Shown here one piece after another: positions 34,470 to 42,822 of a stretch of DNA of 64,000 bases. Position 1 is the stretch's first letter, and each line of letters starts with the position of its first letter. The notes beneath the pieces are model-generated. The model did not search any database, was not told the origin of the DNA, and saw only the letters and a list, made by a program, of their open reading frames with translations. Where the stretch lies: positions 1 through 64,000 of the forward strand of contig NZ_JAKVIO010000007.1 in NCBI RefSeq assembly GCF_022601895.1, read 5' to 3'. The position numbers were made by a program, and so were the translations under genes. Origin of the DNA: Sphingomonas sp. LaA6.9 (lineage in GTDB: Bacteria > Pseudomonadota > Alphaproteobacteria > Sphingomonadales > Sphingomonadaceae).

Positions 34470-34633
34470 TGCGGCGGGCGCGAAACCGGCTGGTACAGGT
34501 CAGGCGCAGTCCGTCTGCGATGGGCGTAGCCTTCGTCCTTGCCGGCGCTGTGGTCCTGGCGGGCCTGATCTGGCTGATCGCGACAATCGCCGCGGATCTG
34601 TGGGTGACGGTGAACGCCTATCTCCAGCCCTGA
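34469..34633 (+). CDS. Small single-pass membrane protein (54 residues)
   Basis: Begins at ATG 34469, one base inside the stop of the previous gene. A basic start (MRRARNRLVQVRRSPS) is followed by one strong membrane helix (VAFVLAGAVVLAGLIWLIATI) and a short outer tail ending AYLQP. The positive-inside pattern and translational coupling support a real gene. No family is recognised. Confidence 0.5.
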   Translation: MRRARNRLVQVRRSPSAMGVAFVLAGAVVLAGLIWLIATIAADLWVTVNAYLQP

Positions 34634-34656
34634 GCCCGGGCCCCTGAGCGCCGGGC
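34634..34656. terminator. Hairpin between convergent genes
   Basis: GCCCGG (34634-34639) pairs with CCGGGC (34651-34656) in the 30-base gap between two converging genes. A bidirectional terminator role is possible; no T-run. Confidence 0.3.
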
Positions 34657-34663
34657 CGGACAA

Positions 34664-35335
34664 TTATCCCGGCAGTTCATAGCGTTGTGCGCGCCGCAAA
34701 AGCGCAATCACCTCTTCATCGGTTGTCTGGTCGAAATCGCGATAGTGCAGGCCGACCGCGTGAAACGGATATGGCGTCGTCAGGCAGATTATTTCGTCGC
34801 ACTCTGCCTCCAGCTCCGCGAAAGTATCTGCGGGCGCCACAGGAACCGCCAGGACGAGCCGCGCGGGGTGGCTGCGTCTGAGGCCCTTGAGCGCGGCGCG
34901 TACCGTTGCGCCGGTTGCGATGCCATCGTCGACAAGGATGACCGTGCGCCCCTCGATATCGGCGGGTGGCGTACCGGTCTGATAGCGCTGGCGCCGGCGC
35001 TCGATCTCGGCAAGCTGACTGCGCATCGCATCCTGAATATAGGTCGGGCTCAGCGCGAACTCGCGCACGAGATCCTCGTTCAGCACGATTTGGGGATGTG
35101 CGCCGTCAACCACCGCGCCGATGCCAAGTTCTTCATGGCCGGGCGCTCCGATCTTGCGTACCATCACAAGGTCGAGCTCGGCGTCGAACGCCTGCGCAAC
35201 CTCGAAGGCCACCGGGACGCCGCCGCGCGGCAGCGCGAGCACCACGGGGTTCGTGTCGCTCAGGTGGCGGAGTGCGGCGGCCAAGCGCAGCCCGGCCTCC
35301 CTGCGATTGAGGAACTCGGGTTTATGCGCCTGCAT
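34664..35335 (-). CDS. Phosphoribosyltransferase family protein
   Basis: A 223-residue PRTase-fold protein. The PRPP-binding motif VILVDDGIATGATVRAAL is intact; the start carries LALPRGGVPVAFEVAQAF and MVRKIGAPGHEELGIGAV, typical of the stand-alone group often fused or adjacent to dienelactone-hydrolase-like proteins. The substrate is unknown. GGAG lies 6 bases before ATG 35335, better than ATG 35350. It overlaps the hydrolase gene by 14 bases and closes a three-gene operon with the erythromycin-esterase-like gene. Confidence 0.88.
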   Translation of the reverse strand: MQAHKPEFLNRREAGLRLAAALRHLSDTNPVVLALPRGGVPVAFEVAQAFDAELDLVMVRKIGAPGHEELGIGAVVDGAHPQIVLNEDLVREFALSPTYIQDAMRSQLAEIERRRQRYQTGTPPADIEGRTVILVDDGIATGATVRAALKGLRRSHPARLVLAVPVAPADTFAELEAECDEIICLTTPYPFHAVGLHYRDFDQTTDEEVIALLRRAQRYELPG

Positions 35336-35996
35336 TTTCGGCTCCTGCACGCGTGGTTGAAAGATGGGTGGTGAACCAGCGCGCCGCCTCGACGATGACG
35401 CGATCGAGCGTACCGGGTTCCTCGAAAAGATGGCCGGCGCCGGTGACGATCACGAGCTCCTTGGGCGCGAGAATGCGCGCCAATGCCGCGCGATTGAGCG
35501 CAATGACGGGCGTGTCGAGGCTGCCCACGATCAGCAGCGTCGGGGCATGGAGCCGCTCGAGCGCGTCTCCCGCAAGGTCGGGGCGCCCTTCGCGCGATAC
35601 GATCGCACCGATCCGACCATCGACCTCGGCCGCCGCCATCATGGCGGCACCGGCACCGGTGCTTGCGCCGAAATAGCCTATGCGAAGCCCGGCGAAGCTA
35701 TGTACCGAGCTGGCCCAGTCGGTCGCCTCGACAAGGCGTTCAGCCAGTAATGGAATGTTGAAGACGTTGCGCCGGTCGGCCTCCTCATTGAGGTCGAGCA
35801 GGTCGATGAGCAATGTGCCCAGGCCTGCGCGGCGAAGCCCGGCGGCGACATAGTTGTTGCGCGGGCTGTGCCGCCCGCTGCCGCTGCCATGCGCGAAGAT
35901 CACGAGACCCAGCGGATGTTCGGGCACGTCAAGAAAGCCTGAAAGCTGATGCTTGCCGATCGCGACATGTTCGTTGTCGTAGAGCAGGCGTGACAT
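35322..35996 (-). CDS. Alpha/beta hydrolase (dienelactone hydrolase-like)
   Basis: A 224-residue cytoplasmic hydrolase. The triad is visible: nucleophile elbow GASTGAGAAM, acid in VGSLDTPV, histidine in TGAGHLFEEPG; the oxyanion loop is FAHGSGSGR. This small type is repeatedly found with phosphoribosyltransferases, as here. The ATG at 35996 follows the upstream gene's stop with 2 bases between. The substrate is not known. Confidence 0.87.
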   Translation of the reverse strand: MSRLLYDNEHVAIGKHQLSGFLDVPEHPLGLVIFAHGSGSGRHSPRNNYVAAGLRRAGLGTLLIDLLDLNEEADRRNVFNIPLLAERLVEATDWASSVHSFAGLRIGYFGASTGAGAAMMAAAEVDGRIGAIVSREGRPDLAGDALERLHAPTLLIVGSLDTPVIALNRAALARILAPKELVIVTGAGHLFEEPGTLDRVIVEAARWFTTHLSTTRAGAENAGA

Positions 35997-35998
35997 GA

Positions 35999-37342
35999 TC
36001 AAAGTCCAAAGGGATAGGTTTCGGGTGCGCCATGTGGCCGCTCATGGCCCAGAGGCGATACGGCGCTGGTTTGTTCGAACCAGACCCAGGCATCGAACTG
36101 CTCGGCCAGAACGGTTTCGAAATAGTGGCTCAAAAGCTCGGTTTCGGGCCGGTAGACAACACCGATCGCGCGCTCGAGCAGCGGCGTCCTGAGCATTGCC
36201 GCAAGCTCGCGGCGCCCCGGACCGCGCCAATCGGTGAGCGTTCGCGCAAGTCCGGTGCGGCGAAAGGCGTGCTCGTAGCTGTCGATGCGCGCGGGCTGGA
36301 CCGTCATGATGCGCATATCGGCGCCCCAGTCGCTGGCGGCGGCGACGGTGCCGGTATCGGTGCCGAAACCGATCAGCACAGCCTCGTCGCCGAACGCCAT
36401 GCGGCATAGCTCGCCGATATTGAACTCGCCCTGCCAGCCCATTGCGGTCGCAGCGGCATTGCCGACGTGCGAATTATGCGCCCAGACAACGGCCTTTGCA
36501 TGCTCGCCACGGTGCGCGAGCAACGCCTGGAGCGTGCCGAACATGTGCCGGTCGCGCAGGTTCCAGCTCTCCGTGGATCCCTGATACATCACACGGTAGT
36601 AGCGCTCGGCAGCACGAACGATCCGCGCGTTCTGCACGGCATCGAACCAGGCCTCCCCATCGGCATGGAAGAGGTCGATGCGGTGGCGGAGCATGTCGCG
36701 GAGCTGCTCGACGACGCGCTCCTCGCAACTGTCGCGCCCGCCATGGACGACCGCGCGGCCATAATGGGCGGGCTCGTCCTGCCAGGGCGTCAGGCAGCCA
36801 TAGCGGCGGCGCGCGACGGCGGCGCGTTCGGGATCCGCCTTGTCGAGAAAGGCGAGCACCGCATCGATCGACTCGCCGAGGCTGTACACGTCGAGGCCGT
36901 GGAACGATGCCCGGTCGCCCGCAGGCAACGGCTCATTGTGGCGGCGCAGCCAGTCGGCAAAGGCGAGAACCTCGGCATTGCGCCACATCCAGGTCGGGAA
37001 GCGAACGAAGGCCTCGCCGCGGCGCGGACGCGGCGCGTGATGCCGCGCATAGCCGTCTATGCGTGCGGCATCGGGCCAGTCGGCCTCGACCGCGACGATG
37101 TTGAAGCCGTGATGTTCGATCAGCCGCCGCGTGATCGCGGCGCGGGCGCGATAGAATTCCGACGTACCATGCGTCGCTTCGCCGAGCAGCACGACGCGTG
37201 CATCGCCGTATCGGTCGAAGAACTGGCCGAACGCCTGCTGATCATCGGCGGAAGGCAGTGGCTCGGCATGATGGTGCAGGCTTTCCACCAGCGCATCGGG
37301 GGCGGGACGCCCCGTTCTCCTCGGAATCCACGCTTCGCTCAT
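35999..37342 (-). CDS. Erythromycin esterase-like protein
   Basis: A 447-residue member of the EreA/EreB superfamily. Key stretches: VVLLGEATHGTSEFYRAR with catalytic-type Glu/His, IVAVEADWPDAARIDGY, and AVVWAHNSHVGNAAAT. True Ere enzymes open macrolide rings; most family members in environmental bacteria sit with stress genes and have unknown substrates, so resistance should not be assumed. ATG 37342 begins MSEAWIPRR. It leads the operon with the hydrolase and the phosphoribosyltransferase. Confidence 0.86.
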   Translation of the reverse strand: MSEAWIPRRTGRPAPDALVESLHHHAEPLPSADDQQAFGQFFDRYGDARVVLLGEATHGTSEFYRARAAITRRLIEHHGFNIVAVEADWPDAARIDGYARHHAPRPRRGEAFVRFPTWMWRNAEVLAFADWLRRHNEPLPAGDRASFHGLDVYSLGESIDAVLAFLDKADPERAAVARRRYGCLTPWQDEPAHYGRAVVHGGRDSCEERVVEQLRDMLRHRIDLFHADGEAWFDAVQNARIVRAAERYYRVMYQGSTESWNLRDRHMFGTLQALLAHRGEHAKAVVWAHNSHVGNAAATAMGWQGEFNIGELCRMAFGDEAVLIGFGTDTGTVAAASDWGADMRIMTVQPARIDSYEHAFRRTGLARTLTDWRGPGRRELAAMLRTPLLERAIGVVYRPETELLSHYFETVLAEQFDAWVWFEQTSAVSPLGHERPHGAPETYPFGL

Positions 37343-37481
37343 CGTCGGTCTCCGGCAACGGCCAGAAGATCGCGCATTGGCGGGGCACAATCACTAAGGA
37401 AGGATACGGATGCGCAAGACGCGCGGGCACGGGCTGTGTCATGGAACGGCCCGAAGCCGGCTCATGGTGACGTCTCCCGCT

Positions 37482-37883
37482 TTAGTGGGTGCGCTGCTTC
37501 ACCTTCACCGCTTCCGGCGCAATCGTGTAATCGACGTTCACGACGGTGAAGCCTTTGCCGGCCAAAACCTTGAGATAGTTGGTTAGGTCGCCTCTACGCT
37601 CTGAGACAAACCCACCGCCATGCACCCACACGATCAATGGTGAGCCAGGGTTGGGCTAGGCTGGCCGCAGCACATCCAGCACCGCGTCGCTGTCGGCCTG
37701 GTCATAATGCAAGGTGTGCAAGCTGACGGTGGCCGGGACATGCTTTTCAAGCTTCCCGGAGGCTTCCGCCACGCCCTTATCGAAGATCGCACGAATGATG
37801 TAGACGCTTGGCCAAGGCGAGAGGAGGAAGGCGACAGCGATGGCTGCGGCGGCTGCCAGGAGCCCTAAAAGCCACTTGCGCAT
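37482..37883 (-). pseudogene. Alpha/beta hydrolase with internal stop and lost C-terminus
   Basis: From ATG 37883 the minus strand encodes a signal anchor (MRKWLLGLLAAAAAIAVAFL), then LLSPWPSVYIIRAIFDKG and DVLRPA, then a TAG at 37658-37656. The same frame goes on with PGSPLIVWVHGGGFVSERRG and VVNVDYTIAPEAVKVKQR and stops at 37484-37482. That is the oxyanion region of a carboxylesterase-type hydrolase; the nucleophile elbow and the remaining ~200 residues are absent. Both the stop and the truncation mark it as dead. Confidence 0.8.
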
Positions 37884-37964
37884 CCAATCCTCCCGCTGGT
37901 CCGGGCATCGACTGTAACTCAAATCTGGACCAATGTCCGCTCGCGCCTTCTCCCGTCAGTGCCG

Positions 37965-38000
37965 GCCGATATCCCCCTCTCGATCGAGGGGGATATCGGC
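37965..38000. repeat. Perfect 15-bp hairpin downstream of the TonB receptor gene
   Basis: GCCGATATCCCCCTC (37965-37979) and GAGGGGGATATCGGC (37986-38000) pair exactly around TCGATC. It is 65 bases after the receptor stop. Without a T-run it may be a REP-type element that also stabilises or ends the receptor mRNA. Confidence 0.55.
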
Positions 38001-38064
38001 GCTCGCCTCGGGCTACGATGCCACGACGGCGAGCGCGAAGGATCAACCTCGCCGGTCAGCGAAC

Positions 38065-41061
38065 TCAGCGCAGCTTCATGCGGACGCCGACGCGGAATGC
38101 CCGTCCGAGCAGATCGCTATAGGTGCTGTTCGCGGCGAGGCCGGTTTCGGGCAGCAGGATCGGATCGGCGTCGAACAGGTTGGTGACGTTGACGAAGAAC
38201 TCCGCGTCGCCACGGCCCATTGCGTCGAACTTGAACGTCGCGTTGAGATCGACATAGGTCGCGCCCCCGATGCTGTTATCCTCGTAGGTCGGGAACTGGT
38301 TGGTCGAGATCGGGCAGGTGGTCCCGCACTCGATGCCCGTGGCGTCGTACCTGCCGTCGCTCACCCCGCGCGCCGTCGCGGTCAGCGAGTAATCCTCGGT
38401 GTCGTAGGTTGCGGAGAAGCGGTAGATCCACTTCGGCGTGATCGATTGCGTGCCGGTGCCGACACCAAGCGTCCCGACGGAGTTGAGCGGCACGAATCCC
38501 GGCACGCCGGTGGTGACGATGTTGTCGATGTAGCGCGTCGCCAGACCGCGCAGGGAGAGATTGCCCGCGCCGATGGGCATCCGGTACGCCGCTTCCAGAT
38601 CGAGACCGCGCATGACGATGCTGGAGAAATTGACCGGCTGGCGGCTGATCAGGACGCGCGAAGGATTGGCCGGGTCAGGCGTGATTGCTGCGCAGAAGTC
38701 CGCCAGCCCCTCGAAACAGCGGTTGACGATGTCGTCCGCGCTGAGGCTGTCGATCGCGTCCTTCACCTTGACGTCGAAATAATCGACCGACGCGGTGAAG
38801 CCCGGAAGGAAGCGCGGCGAGAACACCGCGCCGACGTTCCACGAATCCGCCTTCTCCGGATCCAGATTCAGGTTGCCCGTGATCGTACCCAGATAGGAGA
38901 GGCTGGCTCCATAAGTGCCGGTCCCCGGCCCCACTCCGGGGAAGAACGGGTTGGTGACGGTGGAGGTGTTGGCGGTGCCCGCCTGATACAGCTCATTGAG
39001 GTTGGGCGCGCGGATATCGCGCGAGCGTGTTGCACGCAAACGGATGTCCTCGATCGGCTGCCAGGTTGCACCCAGCTTCCACGTCGTGACGAAGCCCGAG
39101 GTCGAATAGTCGGTGCCACGTACCGCCCCGTTGAACTCGAATCCGTAGCCCAGCGGCACGACCGTTTCGAGATAGGCTTCCTTGACGTCGTAGCTGCCCT
39201 TGCTGGGGCGGTAGTTGCCGACCGACCAAACGCTGGTCGATGCGCCGGTAGCCGGGTTGAAGATGGGCTGGAACTCGGTGGGCACGAAGCCGGAAATCTT
39301 CTCCTTGCGATACTCGGCGCCGATCGCGACACTGACGTCGCCCGCCCAGGTTGCGAACGGCGTGAGCGACAGGTTGGCGCCGACGACGGTCTGTTCGAGC
39401 GTCTGATCGCGGAACGGATCGCCCAGAATATAGTCGACCGCAGCGGGATCGGCGACGCCGATGCCCAACAGGTTGAGCGGACGGCAGGCGAGATCGTCAT
39501 CCGCCGCGCTGGCGTTGACGTTGATCAGGCACTGGATCGACCCGACCGGCAAGTTGTTTGGGTTGCCGGCGGGCGCGAACACGGCGGCGAGCGCGTTGTT
39601 TCTGCGCACGGTCTGCTGAATATTGGTCAGCTGCTCGTGCAATTCGGCACGGCCGTACTGGCCGTAAACGTCCCAGCGCGCCGGCTTGTCGAAAGCGTCG
39701 AAACCGCCCTCCGCGCCGATCAGATAGCGTTGCACCTTGCGCTCGTTATTCGAGCCGCGGCCGGGCAGGTCGACGGCGGTCGTCGCCAGCGTGGCGCTGG
39801 TCAGGCCCGTTAGCCGCGCAGGCCCGAGCGTGTTGTAGAGGAAAGCGTTGCAAGTAAGCGGAGCCGCCGCCGCCGTTGCCGCGGCGCCGCAACCGGTCGC
39901 ATTCAGCGAGAGGCCGGTCATCAGGTTCGGGCCGGCGTTGAACAAGGTCTCCTGCTGATTGTACGAAGCCTCGGCAAAAAGCGTGACCCCGTCGCTGACA
40001 TCGAAGCTCAGCCTGCCGAAGAGGCCATAGCGGTCTTCTTCCGCGTTGAGGCCGATGCGGCGGCCCGAATCATTGACCCGCCAGTCGCCGCCTTGCGTCA
40101 GCGAGGGGGTCGAGGAGCAGGCAGGCGACGGAAATGTCAGGCTGCCATACTGGTACTGGTTGATAGAACCGGCTTGACCGAAATAGGTGCCGCAGAGCCG
40201 GTTGGCGACGCCACCGGCCGAACCGGTAATAAGCCCGCCGGGGGTCGAGTTGGCTGCGCCGACCTGGGTGCGGAAGAGGTAACGCGGCACGGTGCTGTTG
40301 GCTGTCCAGGCAGGGTTCTGGATGCGCACGAACCCGGTGTGGTTCCAGTCGCGATCGACCTGGAAGATGCCGTCAGTATGGGCGAGCTCGCCGGCCAGGA
40401 TCAGGCGGCCGCGCCCATCGGCGAACTTGAAACCGGCGGCAATCTCAGCCGAGTAATTGAAGCCGTCACCCCTTTCGGTGATGCCGGTGTCGGCGGACAG
40501 CTTCAGGCCCTCGAACTTCTTGTTGAGGATGAAGTTGGTCACGCCGGCAACCGCGTCGGAACCATACTGGGCCGATGCGCCACCGGTCACCACCTCGACG
40601 CGCTCGACCAGCGATTGCGGGATCGTGTTGATGTCGACGACGCCGTTGGCGGTCGAGCCCACCGAGCGCCGCCCGTCGATCAGCACGAGCGTGCGTACGG
40701 TGCCCAGGCTGCGCAGGTTGAGCGCGTTGATCCCCGCGATGCCGTTGCTGAGTTCAAGGCGCGAGTTCGACGGACGGATGGACGCCGCGAGCGCGGGAAG
40801 CTGATTGACGAAGTCCGCGATGTTGTTGGTCGGCGAGGAATTCTCGATGTCTTCCTCGGTCATAACCTGCAGCGGGGTCGGCGCCTGGAAGCCATCGCGC
40901 ACGACGCGCGTTCCCGTGACCACGATCTCGCTGCCGTCGGCAGCCTTCGCGGGTGTCTCCGCCGGCGCGGCGTCCTGCGCCACACCCATGCCCGACCAGC
41001 ACAACGCGGCCAGCGCCGTCCCCGTAGCCAGAAACCGCAGCCTCGTCGTCACATCACGCAT
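38065..41061 (-). CDS. TonB-dependent outer-membrane receptor
   Basis: A 998-residue receptor: signal peptide (TGTALAALCWSGMGVAQDAA), plug domain (about 45-170; EIVVTGTRVVRDGF, VEVVTGGASAQYGSDAVAGV) and a large 22-strand barrel with extended loops carrying cysteine pairs. The last residue is preceded by a beta signal (RAFRVGVRMKLR). No ligand can be read from sequence; the size and the context of peptide and D-glutamate genes suggest peptides or muropeptides. AAGGGGG precedes ATG 41061. It diverges from the AmpG-like importer gene, so both may answer to one signal. Confidence 0.93.
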   Translation of the reverse strand: MRDVTTRLRFLATGTALAALCWSGMGVAQDAAPAETPAKAADGSEIVVTGTRVVRDGFQAPTPLQVMTEEDIENSSPTNNIADFVNQLPALAASIRPSNSRLELSNGIAGINALNLRSLGTVRTLVLIDGRRSVGSTANGVVDINTIPQSLVERVEVVTGGASAQYGSDAVAGVTNFILNKKFEGLKLSADTGITERGDGFNYSAEIAAGFKFADGRGRLILAGELAHTDGIFQVDRDWNHTGFVRIQNPAWTANSTVPRYLFRTQVGAANSTPGGLITGSAGGVANRLCGTYFGQAGSINQYQYGSLTFPSPACSSTPSLTQGGDWRVNDSGRRIGLNAEEDRYGLFGRLSFDVSDGVTLFAEASYNQQETLFNAGPNLMTGLSLNATGCGAAATAAAAPLTCNAFLYNTLGPARLTGLTSATLATTAVDLPGRGSNNERKVQRYLIGAEGGFDAFDKPARWDVYGQYGRAELHEQLTNIQQTVRRNNALAAVFAPAGNPNNLPVGSIQCLINVNASAADDDLACRPLNLLGIGVADPAAVDYILGDPFRDQTLEQTVVGANLSLTPFATWAGDVSVAIGAEYRKEKISGFVPTEFQPIFNPATGASTSVWSVGNYRPSKGSYDVKEAYLETVVPLGYGFEFNGAVRGTDYSTSGFVTTWKLGATWQPIEDIRLRATRSRDIRAPNLNELYQAGTANTSTVTNPFFPGVGPGTGTYGASLSYLGTITGNLNLDPEKADSWNVGAVFSPRFLPGFTASVDYFDVKVKDAIDSLSADDIVNRCFEGLADFCAAITPDPANPSRVLISRQPVNFSSIVMRGLDLEAAYRMPIGAGNLSLRGLATRYIDNIVTTGVPGFVPLNSVGTLGVGTGTQSITPKWIYRFSATYDTEDYSLTATARGVSDGRYDATGIECGTTCPISTNQFPTYEDNSIGGATYVDLNATFKFDAMGRGDAEFFVNVTNLFDADPILLPETGLAANSTYSDLLGRAFRVGVRMKLR

Positions 41062-41136
41062 GATTGCCCCCTTGTTGTGATTCCGCCCTCCCAAGGCGGT
41101 TGCCGCATTAAGAGTCACATCAAGCGCTGAGTGCCA

Positions 41137-41166
41137 TAGTATCTGGTTGCAAGGGCATAACCGCAA
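41137..41166 (-). promoter_or_regulatory. Candidate sigma-70-type promoter for the TonB receptor
   Basis: On the minus strand TTGCGG (41166-41161) and GATACT/ATACTA (41143-41137) are spaced by 17-18 bases, about 75 bases before the receptor ATG. The match to TTGACA/TATAAT is partial. Confidence 0.3.
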
Positions 41167-41319
41167 GGAAACTGTCATCTTTCTGCAACAGTTTTGCCGC
41201 CTATGCGCCGCGCCCGTATGGCGGCCATTGACTGGCGGCATGCTTGGCCCGAGCAAGGGTCGCGGGGGCCGAGCCTGGCCGGAGGAGGCCGCCAGCCGGC
41301 ATATGCGATGGAAACAGCA

Positions 41320-42822
41320 ATGAGTGATGCTGGCACAGCCACGGCGGGCACATTCGTGCCATCGGCGCTGCCGTCAATCCGCGCACGTCAGGCGCTCTAC
41401 ATCCTGCTCGGCTTCTCGGCAGGGCTGCCCTTCTACATGTTCTCGACGGTGCTGATGCTCAGGCTCCAGGCGCATGGGGTCGGCCTCGTCATCATCGGTT
41501 TCTTCGCCTGGGTGCAGTTGCTGCCGACCTTCAAGTTCCTGTGGGCGCCGATGCTCGACCAGTTCGACGTGCCGGGCTTTGCGCGTTTCTGGGGCAAGCG
41601 CCGCGGGTGGATCATGCTCTCGCAGCTCGGCATCTTCACAGCGATGATCGCGATGGCGCTGACGTCATCGGATGCGGATCTTGCGATAACCGCACTGTTC
41701 GCGGTGCTCCTCGCTTTCTGGACAACGACGCTTGAGGTCGCCGCCGATGCCTGGCGCATCGAGATCGCACCCACGCAACACGAGCAGGGACCGGTCGCAG
41801 CAGCGAACCTGTGGGGGTATCGCACCGCGATGGTCGCAGCGGGGAGCGGCGCGCTACTGATCGCCGATCAGGCCGACTGGACGATCTCCTATCTCGCGAT
41901 CGCCGCCGCCGCCTTTCTCCCGTTTCCCATACTCGCCGCGATGCGCCCCGATCCCGCGCATGGCGGCAACCGATGGGCTGCGCTTGGTGCGGGATTGATC
42001 GCAAGCGGCCTGATCCTGTTCGCGGCGATGCTGCTGACCGCGGCCGCGGGCTGGCTGCTCCTCGGTGCGGCCGCACAACTGGGCGTCAGCGACAAGACCA
42101 ATGTCACGCCCTATGTGCTCGTGATCTGCATGGTGCCGTTCCTGATCATGGCGGCGGCTATACCCCGGATCCGCACGCTGGCGTCAGGGCATCCGCTGCG
42201 GCGATCTGCGGCGGTTGGCCCGTATGTCGATTTCTTCTGGCGTTATGCCTATGGCGCGCTGCTGGTGCTGGCCTTTGTTTCGGTATACCGGATGGGCGAC
42301 GTGCTGGCGCTCAACCTGTCCAAGCCGATGATCAAGCAACTGGGCTATTCGCTGAGCGAGATCGGTCGCGCCGACAGCTATGTGGCGCTGATTGCGAGCA
42401 TCGTCGGCGTGGGGCTGGGCGGCTTGATGGCGGCGCGCTGGCGCTGGGGCGTAACGCTCTCGATCGGAGCGGTCTTTGCCGCACTCGGCAATTTCGGCTT
42501 TGTCTGGCTGGCGCATCAGACGCCGTCCGAAGCCACGCTCTACATCGCCACCGCGGCTGACCAGTTCGGCAACGGCATGGCGGGGGCGATCTTCGTCGTC
42601 TATCTCTCGATGCTGGTGAACCCGCGCTATCCAGGCGCGCAATATGCCTTCCTCTCGGGCTTCGCCTTTCTGCTGCCGCGACTGCTGTCGGGCGCCGGCG
42701 GCGCGATGGTCATGCAGATCGGCTATGACGGATTCTTCATCCTGTCGGGGGTGGTGAGCCTAGCCGCCATTCTCTTCCTGCCGCTGATCGCGCGCATCCG
42801 GCCGAGGGGGGAAGGCATATGA
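41320..42822 (+). CDS. AmpG-like (PAT family) MFS importer
   Basis: A 12-14-helix inner-membrane transporter of about 500 residues. YILLGFSAGLPFYMFSTVLM, FFAWVQLLPTFKFLWAPMLD and LEVAADAWRIE are AmpG/PAT-family marks; helix 4 begins after a basic loop (WGKRRGWIMLSQ). AmpG imports GlcNAc-anhydroMurNAc-peptides; MlrD of microcystin-degrading sphingomonads is in the same family. Starts at ATG 41308 and ATG 41320 are both possible; 41320 has GGAAA at better distance. Its stop overlaps the S12 hydrolase start (ATGA), so import and cytosolic cleavage are coupled. Confidence 0.86.
   Translation: MSDAGTATAGTFVPSALPSIRARQALYILLGFSAGLPFYMFSTVLMLRLQAHGVGLVIIGFFAWVQLLPTFKFLWAPMLDQFDVPGFARFWGKRRGWIMLSQLGIFTAMIAMALTSSDADLAITALFAVLLAFWTTTLEVAADAWRIEIAPTQHEQGPVAAANLWGYRTAMVAAGSGALLIADQADWTISYLAIAAAAFLPFPILAAMRPDPAHGGNRWAALGAGLIASGLILFAAMLLTAAAGWLLLGAAAQLGVSDKTNVTPYVLVICMVPFLIMAAAIPRIRTLASGHPLRRSAAVGPYVDFFWRYAYGALLVLAFVSVYRMGDVLALNLSKPMIKQLGYSLSEIGRADSYVALIASIVGVGLGGLMAARWRWGVTLSIGAVFAALGNFGFVWLAHQTPSEATLYIATAADQFGNGMAGAIFVVYLSMLVNPRYPGAQYAFLSGFAFLLPRLLSGAGGAMVMQIGYDGFFILSGVVSLAAILFLPLIARIRPRGEGI

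Noticed and set aside
35999-37342. Macrolide resistance gene
   Set aside because: The family is broad and this copy is in an operon with a hydrolase and a phosphoribosyltransferase; no resistance context is seen.
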